Notes: a model not told the origin generated them from the letters alone. A stretch of 37,584 nt of DNA from an uncultured Porphyromonadaceae bacterium (GCA_947177635.1 CAMWVQ010000022.1:1-37584), one strand, 5' to 3'; numbered from the stretch's first letter, positions 17,098 to 25,784 are shown. Numbers and translations are program-made.

Positions 17098-18495
17098 ATG
17101 AACAATAATATATCCCCTATACCGGCCAATCCGGATGGCGGCCCCCTCAAGGGGGTGCGCGGGGCTATGCTGACATTCCGTGACGACCCGTTCCGCAACC
17201 CTGCCGAATCCAGCTACGACTATTACGCTGACGGTCTGGCCGTAATACAGGACGGCAGGATTCTCGACGCGGGGGAATACAACGATGTCATCCCCTCATA
17301 TCCCGGCCTCAGGGAAATCGAGCACCACGAGGACGCCCTGATAATGCCCGGCTTCATCGACTGCCACGCCCATTACGTGCAGTCGCCGATGATAGGCTCA
17401 TACGGCGACACCCTCATCAACTGGCTAAACCGCTACACCTTCCCCACCGAGGCGCGCTTCCGTGACAAGGATTTCGCCGACGAGGTCGCCCGTATGTTCT
17501 TCCGCCAGACCCTGTCAAACGGAACCACTACAGCCAATGTCTTCTCGACCACCTTCGAGGCCTCGGTCAACGCCCTCTTCGAGGAGTCGGAACGCTACAA
17601 CGCCCGCACCATCACCGGGAAGGTGCTGCAAGACCGCAACCTCCCCGACAACCTAAAAGACCCCTCCACCGAAGGCTCGCTGCTGCTGACCGAGAAGCTG
17701 CTCGCCAAATGGCACAGGCGCGGGCGTCAGCTCTATGCCATCATTCCCCGCTTCGCCCCCACCAGCACCCCCCTGCAGCTCAAACTCGCCGGGGAACTTT
17801 ACCAACGTCATCTCGGCGAGGGGGTCTACCTCCACTCCCATCTCGACGAAGCGGAGAATGAAATCGAGTGGGCCTTGTCGCTCTTCCCCGAGGCTGAGGA
17901 CTACACCGACATATATGACCGCTTCGGGCTTATCGGCCACCACACGGTGATGGCCCACTGCTGCATCGTGCGCCCCCGTGAGTGGAAACGCCTCTCAGAG
18001 GCAGGCTGCGGAGTGGCCCACTGCCCCTCATCCAACCTTTTCCTCGGCGACGGGGAATTCAAATACCGCGAGGCCACCGCAGAGGCGCATCCCTGCAACG
18101 TCGGCATCGGCACAGATGTCGGCGCCGGCACGAGCTATTCCGTCATCCGCCAGCTCGGGGAGGCATACAAGGTCGCGATGCTCGGCGGCAACCCCCTCGA
18201 CGCCATCCGCGGATTCTACATGGCCACACGCGGAGGAGCCAGAGCCCTCCGCCTTGAAGACACCATCGGCTCCATACGTCCCGGCTATGAGGCCGACCTC
18301 GCCGTTGTCGACCTCAAAGCAACCGAATTCCTCGAATGGAGACTGCAGTTCGCCGACACCATCCCTGAAAAACTTTTCGTGTTGCAGACCCTCGCGCCCG
18401 ACAACCTCATTCGCGCCACTTACGTTGCCGGGAAGAAAGTCTTCGACCGCCAGCGCGCACATTCGCTTGTATATTCAAGCGAATTACCACTATAA
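17098..18495 (+). CDS. guaD: Guanine deaminase (amidohydrolase family)
   Basis: Hydrolyses guanine to xanthine and ammonia in purine salvage or breakdown. It has 465 residues. The amidohydrolase metal site is visible: GFIDCHAHYVQ (H90 and H92), YLHSHLDEAENE near 244, MAHCC near 285 and GIGTDVGAGTSYS near 339. The IDCHAHYVQ...LINWLNRYTFPTE arrangement is typical of guanine deaminase rather than chlorohydrolase or cytosine deaminase relatives. No purine permease is adjacent. The next gene starts 90 bases downstream with its own promoter. Confidence 0.9.
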   Translation: MNNNISPIPANPDGGPLKGVRGAMLTFRDDPFRNPAESSYDYYADGLAVIQDGRILDAGEYNDVIPSYPGLREIEHHEDALIMPGFIDCHAHYVQSPMIGSYGDTLINWLNRYTFPTEARFRDKDFADEVARMFFRQTLSNGTTTANVFSTTFEASVNALFEESERYNARTITGKVLQDRNLPDNLKDPSTEGSLLLTEKLLAKWHRRGRQLYAIIPRFAPTSTPLQLKLAGELYQRHLGEGVYLHSHLDEAENEIEWALSLFPEAEDYTDIYDRFGLIGHHTVMAHCCIVRPREWKRLSEAGCGVAHCPSSNLFLGDGEFKYREATAEAHPCNVGIGTDVGAGTSYSVIRQLGEAYKVAMLGGNPLDAIRGFYMATRGGARALRLEDTIGSIRPGYEADLAVVDLKATEFLEWRLQFADTIPEKLFVLQTLAPDNLIRATYVAGKKVFDRQRAHSLVYSSELPL

Positions 18496-18527
18496 TTTGC
18501 AAATAAGTCGAAAATTTAGTAACTTTG
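18496..18527 (+). promoter_or_regulatory. Promoter of the 18586 gene
   Basis: TTTG (18496-18499), a 20-base spacer, then TAACTTTG (18520-18527), a full match to the Bacteroidetes promoter. It starts 1 base after the guaD stop. Predicted leader is about 50 bases. Confidence 0.75.
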
Positions 18528-18585
18528 TCGCGAGTGCTATATCCTTAATGTCAATTAGCAGACAAATTCACTAAATTCTTATTGC

Positions 18586-19923
18586 ATGAAAAAAATCTAC
18601 ATTCTCCCTCTCTGCGCCTTACTGGGCGCTTCGACCGCAGTGGCAGCAGGCCGTTTCTCAACAAAAAAATACGCACCCCGCCAGACAACAGTCATCAAGG
18701 CAGCCGCAAGCGCTCCCGTATGGCGCCCCACAACCCAGACCGAATACCTCTGGGACGAGGAGTGGATTGAACTCGGAACCATCACATTCACCTATGATGC
18801 CAACGGCAACGCCATCCTCCAGGAAGGGGAATCCGACGGCGCAAAGACTCGCACCGAGACCGAATACGACCAGTTCGGCCAGCCCGTCATGAGCCTCTCG
18901 CAGGTCGATGAAGGCGACGGGTGGGAAAACGACTCCAAGCGCACCTATGTCTACGACCCCATCGTTCACGACTTCTTCACCGAGCGTATGAGCTTCGGCT
19001 GGTCTAACGACGAATGGGTCACGGACTACAAGTGCGAGACAAACGTCATCACCCGCAACGATGACGGCAACATCATCGAAATCGTGAAATCCCTCCCCTT
19101 CGGCAACGACATGACTCCCGCCTACAAGTCCGTATGGAACTATGACGAGACCACCGGCCAGGCCAACGAGTTCTTCTACTACCTCAACTACTCCGGCACT
19201 CCCGCCGAATGGACTCTCAACCAAAACACCAGCTACCACAACATCCTTTGGGAGGAGACCAACGGCCAGATGACCGAAACAAGCCTCACAGATATGGTGG
19301 AGGGAAGCAACCGTGTTAAATCAGCAGACGTGTACTACAACGGCGAACTTGACGGCCACTTCTTCGTGGAGTACTCCGCAGAAGTCCCCGGCAACTACTT
19401 CGCTTATGAGACATACGCCGACCCCACCCAAATCGGCACCTCGACCAAGAAGGAGATTATCGACGAGAACGGCAGCTTCCGCCTGACCGACGCCGAATAT
19501 TTCGACGAAGATGGCGAGCCCACCGAAGACCCCACATACATGATGGTACAGGAAGTGACCTTCGACAGCCACGGCAACGCTGTGCTCGAAACCCTCACCG
19601 AGTCATACGACGGGCTCACCGAACTTGTCGCCGCAACCAAGTGTGACTACATCTACGATGAAAACGGCAACCCCACAGAGATGACCGTCAGCGACTGGGA
19701 CTACGAGGAAGATGAATACTTCTATGTGTGGAAAACCACCTACGGCGACTACACTGATGTATCCGCCGGAATCGAGAATGTCGCCGCAGACAACGCCGCC
19801 GAAGGCTACACCGTCTACAACCTGCAGGGTATCCTCGTGATGCGCGCCACCGACGCCGCCAGCCTCTCCACCCTCCCCGCAGGCCTCTACATCATCAACG
19901 GAAAGAAGCACCTCATCCGCTGA
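18586..19923 (+). CDS. Secreted YD-repeat-like protein with T9SS-type C-terminus
   Basis: A 445-residue exported protein. The signal peptide is MKKIYILPLCALLGASTAVAAG. The body contains degenerate repeats of the type Y-D-x-N/F-G-N/Q-x (FTYDANGNAI near 65, TEYDQFGQPV near 91, YIYDENGNPTEM near 355), separated by tryptophan-rich acidic strands. This resembles YD/RHS-type beta repeats found in many Bacteroidetes surface proteins. The last ~55 residues (YTVYNLQGILVMRAT ... LPAGLYIINGKKHLIR) form a short T9SS sorting domain. Surface exposure is inferred from this tail; the ligand or role is unknown. It is monocistronic, with its own promoter and terminator. Confidence 0.8.
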   Translation: MKKIYILPLCALLGASTAVAAGRFSTKKYAPRQTTVIKAAASAPVWRPTTQTEYLWDEEWIELGTITFTYDANGNAILQEGESDGAKTRTETEYDQFGQPVMSLSQVDEGDGWENDSKRTYVYDPIVHDFFTERMSFGWSNDEWVTDYKCETNVITRNDDGNIIEIVKSLPFGNDMTPAYKSVWNYDETTGQANEFFYYLNYSGTPAEWTLNQNTSYHNILWEETNGQMTETSLTDMVEGSNRVKSADVYYNGELDGHFFVEYSAEVPGNYFAYETYADPTQIGTSTKKEIIDENGSFRLTDAEYFDEDGEPTEDPTYMMVQEVTFDSHGNAVLETLTESYDGLTELVAATKCDYIYDENGNPTEMTVSDWDYEEDEYFYVWKTTYGDYTDVSAGIENVAADNAAEGYTVYNLQGILVMRATDAASLSTLPAGLYIINGKKHLIR

Positions 19924-19997
19924 CATTCCTGATGGCAGGCCATAGACGGGCCTCCCGCCCCTCAACCTGACCCACTCAGCCATCACAACCCATAACC

Positions 19998-20037
19998 GCC
20001 CCCGACAGCCACCTACGGCTGCCGGGGGCCTTCTTTT
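19998..20037 (+). terminator. Terminator after the 18586 gene
   Basis: A 13-bp GC-rich stem with one mismatch: 19998-20010 with 20017-20029, and a 6-base loop, followed by CTTCTTTT. It starts 74 bases after the stop codon. Confidence 0.8.
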
Positions 20038-20132
20038 CCACCCAACCACCTCCTCTCGACAATCCCCCGCTCATATCAAGAAGCATCCGCCAACCTCCCC
20101 TCCCGCCACTCATTCCCGATTATTCCGAGAAA

Positions 20133-20390
20133 AAGTCTCACGCAGATACCGCAGATTATCCGCAGATATAAAAGGAGGTCTCGCAGATTACACAGATTAC
20201 ACAGATAGCCATCCGGATGGAAATCCAACAATATTCCATCCGGATGGCTATCTGTGTAATCTGTGTAATCTGTGAGCCCCTTCCCAAAAATCCGCTTAAT
20301 CTTGATTATCTCCATAGTTATCCGCGAAAATCTGCGGTATCTGCGATATCTGCGTGAGACCTTTCCTCCAAATAATCCGCGTGAGACCTT
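20133..20390. repeat. Dispersed inverted-repeat element, copy 2
   Basis: The same architecture as the copy at 10099-10370. A 46-base left arm (20177-20222) pairs with 20234-20279 with two mismatches around an 11-base loop. Compared with copy 1, each arm has one extra base (A in the left arm, T in the right arm) that pair with each other, so the stem is kept. The flanks again consist of CGCAGAT/ATCTGCG words and share the segment AATCCGCTTAATCTTGATT. It lies between convergent genes. The apparent minus-strand reading frame across it (20076-20504) is an artefact of the repeats. Confidence 0.85.
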
Positions 20391-20443
20391 ATGACAAATC
20401 GGGGCAATCTCTATGGTATCCGTATAGAACAGGCCGGTCAAAT

Positions 20444-20501
20444 AAAAAAATCGCTTCGCAATTCCAAGCCCGGGGAAACCAGGCTTGAAAAAGCGAAGCG
20501 A
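20444..20501 (-). terminator. Terminator after nifJ
   Basis: On the minus strand, TCGCTTCGC (complement of 20493-20501) pairs with GCGAAGCGA (complement of 20451-20459). It encloses a second stem of CAAGCC/GGCTTG, and is followed by TTTTTTTATTT (complement of 20440-20450). A small extra hairpin, GTGAGGC/GCCTCAC at 20517-20533, lies just after the stop codon. Confidence 0.82.
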
Positions 20502-20545
20502 CATTTATTGTAAGGAGTGAGGCAACGCCTCACTATTTATCAGGA

Positions 20546-23500
20546 TTATTCCACGACGGCGGGAGGCTCAACACCCCACTGGCTCTGAGACAGGCGCAGG
20601 TAGTTGTTGTAGCGCCAGAGAGCATTCGCCTTGGCGGCACCGAACAGCTCGGCAGCCTCGGCGGGATACTGCTTCTGCACAGACGCGTAGCGCACCTCAC
20701 CCTTGAGGAAGTCCTCGAACTTATCCCAGTCGGGAGTCTTCGAGTCGAGCGAGAAGGGATTCTTGCCTTCCTCTTCGAGAACGGGGTTGTAACGCCAGAG
20801 GTGCCAGTAACCGCATTCAACGGCCTTCTGCTCCTCAGCCTGCGACTTGCCCATACCCGAACGGAGACCGTGGTTGATACAGGGGCTGTAAGCGATGATG
20901 ATCGAAGGACCATCGTAAGCCTCAGCCTCGCGGATAGCCTTGAGGGTCTGGGCCTGGTCGGCACCCATGGCCACCTGGGCAGCGTAGACATAACCGTAGG
21001 TGGTGGCAATCAGACCGAGGTCTTTCTTGCGGATACGCTTGCCGGAAGCGGCGAACTTGGCGATGGCACCGATGGGGGTAGCCTTCGAAGCCTGACCGCC
21101 GGTGTTGGAGTAAACCTCGGTGTCGAGCACGAGGATGTTGACATTCTTGCCGGAAGCGAGAACATGGTCGAGACCGCCGAAACCGATATCGTAGGCGGCG
21201 CCGTCACCGGCGATGATCCACTGGCTGCGCTTGACGATGAAGCCCTTCAGGGTAACGATGCCCTTGCAGATGTCGCATTCGCAGGCAGCGCAGAGGGGAA
21301 CGATTGTCTCGTAAACCTCGCGGGTGGCGACAGCGTCGTTGCGGTTGTCGAGCCACTTCTGGGCCTGCTCCTTGATTTCGGCAGAGCAGCAGTCACAGGT
21401 GAGGGCCTGCTCCATCAGGGAGGTCAGGCGGAGCTGCATCTTCTCGTTGGCGATGGTCATACCCAGACCGAACTCGGCGAAGTCCTCGAAGAGGGAGTTT
21501 GCCCAGGCCGGGCCGTGGCCGCGGAAGTTGGTGGTGTAGGGGGTGGAGGGCACCGAACCGGAGTAGATCGAGGAACAGCCGGTAGCGTTGGCCACCATCT
21601 CGTGGTCGCCGTAAAGCTGGGAGATGAGCTTCACATAGGGGGTCTCGCCGCAGCCGGAGCATGCGCCTGAGAATTCAAACAGCGGGGTGGCGAACTGGGA
21701 GTTCTTCACATTGGCAGTGATGTCGATGAGCTCCTGCTTGGAGGATACGGACTTCACGCAGTAATCCCACTCGGGCTGCTTGTCGAGCTGAGTCTCCAGG
21801 GGCTTCATCTCGAGGGCCTTCACACCCTTCTTGCCGGGGCAGACATCCACGCAGTTGCCGCAACCGAGACAGTCGAGCACGTCGACAGCCTGAATGAAGC
21901 GCATGCCGGCAAACTGCTTGCCGATGGCGGGGAGGGTCTTGTCTTCAGCCACGGGAGCGTTCTTCATCTCCTCTGCGTCGAGCAGGAAGGGACGGATGGC
22001 GGCGTGGGGGCAGACATAGGCACACTTGTTACACTGGATACAGTTCTCCTCATTCCATTCAGGAACGAAAGCGGCCACACCACGCTTCTCGTAAGCGGCG
22101 GTGCCGTTCTGCCAGGTTCCGTCGGGGATGTTGGCGAAGTCGGAGACCTTCAGCAGGTCGCCGTCCTGGGCGTTGATGGGGCGCACGATCTTGTTGATGA
22201 ACTCGGGATCGTCGTTGGGGGCGGGCACCTCTACCTCGAGGTTGCTCCAGGCGGCGTCAACATCGAGCTTCTTGTACTCTCCACCACGGTCAACGGCGGC
22301 GAAGTTCTTGTCAACCACATCCTGACCCTTCTTGCCGTAGCTCTTGACGATGAATTTCTTCATCTGCTCGACAGCCAGGTCAACGGGGATAACCTCGGTG
22401 ATGCGGAAGAACGCGCTCTGGAGGATGGTGTTGGTGCGGTTGCCCAGACCGATTTCCTGAGCGATCTTGGTAGCGTTGATGTAGTAGACCGAGATGTTGT
22501 GGTCGGCGAAATATTTCTTCACCTTGGCGGGGAGGTTCTTGGCCAGCTCCTCACCTTCCCAGATGGTGTTGAGGAGGAATGTGCCGTTGTCACGCAGACC
22601 GCGGGTGACATCATACATGTGGAGGTAGGCCTGAACGTGGCAGGCTACGAAGTTGGGGGTGTTGACCAGGTAGGTCGAACGGATGGGAGCGTCGCCGAAA
22701 CGGAGGTGTGAGCAGGTGAAACCGCCCGACTTCTTGGAGTCGTAGGCGAAGTAAGCCTGGCAGTACTTGTCGGTGTTGTCACCGATGATCTTCACCGAGT
22801 TCTTGTTGGCACCCACAGTACCGTCTGCACCGAGACCGAAGAACTTGGCCTCGTAGGTCGACTTGTCGCCCAGGGCAACCTCCTCGGGGAGGGGAAGCGA
22901 AGTGAAGGTGACGTCATCGACGATACCCACTGTGAAGTGGTCTTTGGGCATCGGAAGGGCGAGGTTCTCGAACACGCCGATAATCTGGGCGGGAGTGGTG
23001 TCCTTCGAAGCCAGACCGTAGCGTCCGCCGACGATGAGGGGGGCGTTCTCCTTGCCGTAGAAACACTCCTTGACATCAAGGAAGAGGGGTTCGCCGGTAG
23101 CGCCGGGTTCCTTGGTGCGGTCGAGCACGGCGATGCGCTTGGCGGTCTTGGGGACAGCGGCGAGGAAGTGCTTGGCCGAGAAGGGGCGGTAGAGGTGAAC
23201 CGACACGAGGCCGACCTTCTCGCCGTTGGCGAGCATGAAGTCGATAGCCTCCTGGGCGGCCTGGGTAACGGAACCCATGGCGATGATCACACGGTCGGCA
23301 TCCTCCGCACCGTAGTAGTCGAACAGACCGTATTTGCGGCCGGTGATGGCGGAAATCTTATCCATGTACTCCTCGACCACATCGGCGATGTTGTCATAGG
23401 CGGGGTTGCAAGCCTCACGGTGCTGGAAGAAAACGTCGCCGTTCTCGGCCATACCGCGCGACACGGGAGCCTGGGGAGTCAGTGCGCGCTGACGGAAACG

Positions 23501-24109
23501 GTCGAGAGCCTCACGGTCAAGCAGCGGGGCGAGGTCGTCCTGCTCCATAACCTCGATTTTCTGAATCTCGTGGCTGGTGCGGAAACCGTCGAAGAAGTTG
23601 ACGAAGGGGATGGAAGCCTTGATGGAAGCCAGGTGGGCAACACCCGAGAGATCCATAACCTCCTGAACCGAACCTTCGCAGAGCATGGCGAAACCTGTCT
23701 GGCGCACAGACATCACATCCTGATGGTCGCCGAAGATGCTCAGCGCGTGGCTGGCAAGCGTACGGGCCGACACATGGAAGACACAGGGAAGCTGCTCACC
23801 TGCAATCTTGTACATGTTGGGGATCATCAGCAGCAGACCCTGCGATGCGGTATAGGTGGAGGTGAGCGCACCGGCCTGGAGCGAGCCGTGGACAGCGCCG
23901 GCGGCGCCACCTTCAGACTGCATCTCCTGTACAAGAACGGTCTCACCGAAAATGTTCTTTCGGCCTGCGGCAGCCCATTCATCGACATATTCAGCCATAG
24001 TCGAAGAGGGGGTGATGGGGTAGATGGCGGCTACCTCCGAGAACATGTAGGAGACATGAGCCGCTGCCTGGTTACCATCACAGGTCAGGAATTTTTTTTC
24101 TTTACTCAT
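20546..24109 (-). CDS. nifJ: Pyruvate:ferredoxin (flavodoxin) oxidoreductase, single-chain
   Basis: Oxidises pyruvate to acetyl-CoA and CO2 while reducing ferredoxin, central to anaerobic energy metabolism. It has 1187 residues, the fused homodimeric form. Domain order is the N-terminal pyrimidine-binding domain (PITPSSTMAEY near residue 36), domain II, the gamma domain, and then two ferredoxin 4Fe-4S motifs: CIQCNKCAYVCP near 688 and CLGCGNCVDVCP near 746. The C-terminal thiamine-diphosphate domain has a third cluster site beginning CSGCGE near 818, GDGAAYDIGFGG near 968 and DTEVYSNTGGQ near 996. The ATG at 24109 gives the standard start. It is monocistronic, with its own promoter and terminator. 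Confidence 0.97.
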   Translation of the reverse strand: MSKEKKFLTCDGNQAAAHVSYMFSEVAAIYPITPSSTMAEYVDEWAAAGRKNIFGETVLVQEMQSEGGAAGAVHGSLQAGALTSTYTASQGLLLMIPNMYKIAGEQLPCVFHVSARTLASHALSIFGDHQDVMSVRQTGFAMLCEGSVQEVMDLSGVAHLASIKASIPFVNFFDGFRTSHEIQKIEVMEQDDLAPLLDREALDRFRQRALTPQAPVSRGMAENGDVFFQHREACNPAYDNIADVVEEYMDKISAITGRKYGLFDYYGAEDADRVIIAMGSVTQAAQEAIDFMLANGEKVGLVSVHLYRPFSAKHFLAAVPKTAKRIAVLDRTKEPGATGEPLFLDVKECFYGKENAPLIVGGRYGLASKDTTPAQIIGVFENLALPMPKDHFTVGIVDDVTFTSLPLPEEVALGDKSTYEAKFFGLGADGTVGANKNSVKIIGDNTDKYCQAYFAYDSKKSGGFTCSHLRFGDAPIRSTYLVNTPNFVACHVQAYLHMYDVTRGLRDNGTFLLNTIWEGEELAKNLPAKVKKYFADHNISVYYINATKIAQEIGLGNRTNTILQSAFFRITEVIPVDLAVEQMKKFIVKSYGKKGQDVVDKNFAAVDRGGEYKKLDVDAAWSNLEVEVPAPNDDPEFINKIVRPINAQDGDLLKVSDFANIPDGTWQNGTAAYEKRGVAAFVPEWNEENCIQCNKCAYVCPHAAIRPFLLDAEEMKNAPVAEDKTLPAIGKQFAGMRFIQAVDVLDCLGCGNCVDVCPGKKGVKALEMKPLETQLDKQPEWDYCVKSVSSKQELIDITANVKNSQFATPLFEFSGACSGCGETPYVKLISQLYGDHEMVANATGCSSIYSGSVPSTPYTTNFRGHGPAWANSLFEDFAEFGLGMTIANEKMQLRLTSLMEQALTCDCCSAEIKEQAQKWLDNRNDAVATREVYETIVPLCAACECDICKGIVTLKGFIVKRSQWIIAGDGAAYDIGFGGLDHVLASGKNVNILVLDTEVYSNTGGQASKATPIGAIAKFAASGKRIRKKDLGLIATTYGYVYAAQVAMGADQAQTLKAIREAEAYDGPSIIIAYSPCINHGLRSGMGKSQAEEQKAVECGYWHLWRYNPVLEEEGKNPFSLDSKTPDWDKFEDFLKGEVRYASVQKQYPAEAAELFGAAKANALWRYNNYLRLSQSQWGVEPPAVVE

Positions 24110-24196
24110 AATAGTTTAGAAAAACAGTTTATGTTGAATTTGACGTATGTCAATCGTCTTCAAGGGGGAAGGACACAGCCCACCCCTATCATCCCG

Positions 24197-24204
24197 CAAA
24201 GTTA
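24197..24204 (-). promoter_or_regulatory. -7 element of nifJ
   Basis: The minus strand reads TAACTTTG, an exact consensus match, giving a leader of about 80 bases before the nifJ ATG. No clear -33 box. Confidence 0.6.
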
Positions 24205-24400
24205 CAAAAATTCCCCGAAAAACCTCCCTCCCACACCTTAAAATACGCAAAACTTCATTAATTTACACCCACCTTACACCCACCTACTCTCAACGTTCGT
24301 CCCATTAAACTACTAACTTGCCACCTGTCCTCATCCAACTGCTCCAACTTCGCCCCTATCCCTTACACAAAATTATCACAAGTATAATTAAAAAAATGCT

Positions 24401-24431
24401 TTTGCTAATTAAAAATTGTTCAGTAACTTTG
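24401..24431 (+). promoter_or_regulatory. Strong promoter at the left end of the AT-rich island
   Basis: TTTG (24401-24404), a 19-base spacer, then TAACTTTG (24424-24431), matching both boxes exactly. The next intact gene starts 280 bases downstream, so the leader is unusually long. Confidence 0.7.
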
Positions 24432-24700
24432 CCACAAAGAATCCAATCTCATTAAAAATTTTGTGCTTCTTCCTAACTACCAACATCAACGCTTCTTTTA
24501 AAACAGGACACGAGAAACAGCAAGATGTGGTAGGAGCTGTATGCTCTGGAGGAAAACGAATTTGAGATTGCACTCAAGATAGCCCTTGAAATGCACTAAA
24601 AAGGCCGGGCTATTTGCCTAATTAGGCATTCCTAAATTACTTGACAATGTCAATGGTGATTTTGGCACGTTCTATATCCACAAAATATGTCTATCACTAT
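24432..24700 (+). other. Leader/decayed region at the island edge
   Basis: No intact gene. One frame reads KMW, stop, then ELYALEENEFEIALKIALEMH and a stop (about 24524-24598), which looks like the end of a decayed reading frame of unknown family. A 12-bp palindrome GCCTAATTAGGC lies at 24616-24627. Confidence 0.35.
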
Positions 24701-24713
24701 TAAAACTAACCAG

Positions 24714-25085
24714 ATGAAAAAAACAACCATAGCCCTGTTTTTTAGTCTTCTTGCTTGTTCCAATATATCAGCAAAAAAAATATTTGTGGAGATGGAATTT
24801 CACAAAAACTGCATTAAACTTGATGATGGCACAAACAAAAAGAAACAGACGCTTAAAGATGAAAATGGCAAAGAGTTGAAATTCACATCGCTTATAGGCG
24901 CACTGAATTATATGTCGTTGCAAGGTTGGGATTTGGTAGACACCAAATCTGTCACATCTGGAAGTGGATATGTAGGGACTTATGGAGGCGCAAGTTCCAC
25001 AAGCACTAAAATTTATTACATATTTAGTCGGGATGTTTCAGAGGAAGAGTTAATGCATTTTGTCAAGGATAGTTATAAGGAATAA
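24714..25085 (+). CDS. Small exported protein of unknown function
   Basis: A 123-residue protein. The ATG at 24714 is preferred to the one nine codons upstream because it begins the signal sequence (MKKTTIALFFSLLACSNISA). LLAC could be a lipobox, giving a lipoprotein with Cys at about residue 16, or the signal could be cut after ISA. The body has GALNYMSLQGWDLVDT followed by a glycine/serine-rich loop and KIYYIFSRD, a fold-like pattern seen in short proteins of mobile regions of Bacteroidales. Its base composition is AT-rich like the rest of the island. It is probably driven by the promoter at 24401-24431. No function can be assigned. Confidence 0.65.
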   Translation: MKKTTIALFFSLLACSNISAKKIFVEMEFHKNCIKLDDGTNKKKQTLKDENGKELKFTSLIGALNYMSLQGWDLVDTKSVTSGSGYVGTYGGASSTSTKIYYIFSRDVSEEELMHFVKDSYKE

Positions 25086-25127
25086 TCCAGTTCCTGCATT
25101 GGTGGGCACTAAGATTTGTAGTACGAA

Positions 25128-25547
25128 ATGAGCCAGAAGTCGATACGTTTTTCCAATGACCGCGAGGTTCGGGCGGCGTGGGATGACGAGAACAGCTGCT
25201 GATGGTTTTCGGCTACGGATATCGTGCGGGCCATCAATGACGAACCGGACGATACAAAGGCCGGTAATTATTGGCGCTGGCTCAAACGAAAGCTAAGACA
25301 GGAGGGCATATAACCCGTGAGCGCCACTCACGGGTTCAAGTTTGAGGCTCCTGACAAGCAGCAGTGTATCGCAGACGTATTATGGAATCGGATTGACAAG
25401 AATGAATACTTGGGTGCGATGCGTGAAAACGTAGTTGACTCCACTCATATCAAAGCCTTGTTGAGAGGTGCTTTGACCGACAGAATCAATGACCGCGAGA
25501 TGTTTATGAAAGGGATTGGCTCCTCATACTACTATGAGGAGCCATAG
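25128..25547 (+). pseudogene. Decayed chimera: BRO-type antirepressor N-terminus joined to a Fic-protein C-terminus
   Basis: One frame from ATG 25128 to TAG 25547 is broken by two in-frame stops: TGA at 25200-25202 and TAA at 25311-25313. The first ~85 codons read like a BRO/antirepressor-type protein: IRFSNDREVRAAWDDENS, WFSATDIVRAINDEP, NYWRWLKRKLRQEG and HGFKFEAPD. After IADVL the sequence changes to the C-terminal end of a Fic-family protein: RIDKNEYLGAMRENVVDS, IKALLRGALTDRINDREM, then SYYYEEP. The Fic catalytic motif is absent. This is best explained by a deletion joining two neighbouring genes, followed by nonsense decay. Family names rest on motif recall. Confidence 0.72.
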
Positions 25548-25571
25548 TTCATTGATGAGCCATAGTTCATT
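25536..25571 (+). repeat. Tandem duplication, 2 x 18 bp
   Basis: GAGGAGCCATAGTTCATT (25536-25553) is followed directly by GATGAGCCATAGTTCATT (25554-25571), with one mismatch. It spans the stop codon of the Fic remnant. Confidence 0.85.
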
Positions 25572-25626
25572 TGAATCAATTCGTGGATTTTTAGGATTAC
25601 ATACCGCTAATCTCACGAAAAATAGC

Positions 25627-25634
25627 TAACTTTG
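25627..25634 (+). promoter_or_regulatory. -7 element of the restriction-modification operon
   Basis: TAACTTTG, an exact -7 match, 150 bases before the methylase-nuclease start. The -33 position is poor. A small hairpin (GCAT-CGCT-ATGC, 25643-25654) lies at the predicted 5' end of the RNA. Confidence 0.55.
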
Positions 25635-25715
25635 CAATATAAGCATCGCTATGCGAAATGACCAAGAATATCACAACGACATAACAGCGAAAACCGTAAA
25701 CAAGAACATTAGAAG

Positions 25716-25781
25716 CTCCAACGTAGTCGCTTAAAGGCTTTGGTCGGTCCCGCATAGCTGCGCTGGAGTTTTACTTTTTAG
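25716..25781 (+). terminator. Terminator-like hairpin in the leader of the restriction-modification operon
   Basis: CTCCAACGTAG (25716-25726) pairs with CTGCGCTGGAG (25758-25768): 11 positions with one A-C mismatch and one G-U pair, and a 31-base loop. It is followed by TTTTACTTTTTAG. It ends only a few bases before the ATG at 25785. It could attenuate the operon, or terminate a ~140-base RNA from the 25627 promoter. Confidence 0.5.
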
Positions 25782-25784
25782 CTA

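Noticed and set aside
20076-20504. A 142-codon minus-strand reading frame with repeated TDYTDYTD and CNLCNLR
   Set aside because: It is a translation of the dispersed inverted-repeat element and the nifJ terminator, with no start signal or family support.
22937-24241. A 434-codon plus-strand frame opposite nifJ
   Set aside because: Shadow of nifJ; no family motif, and the real promoter and start of nifJ lie inside it.
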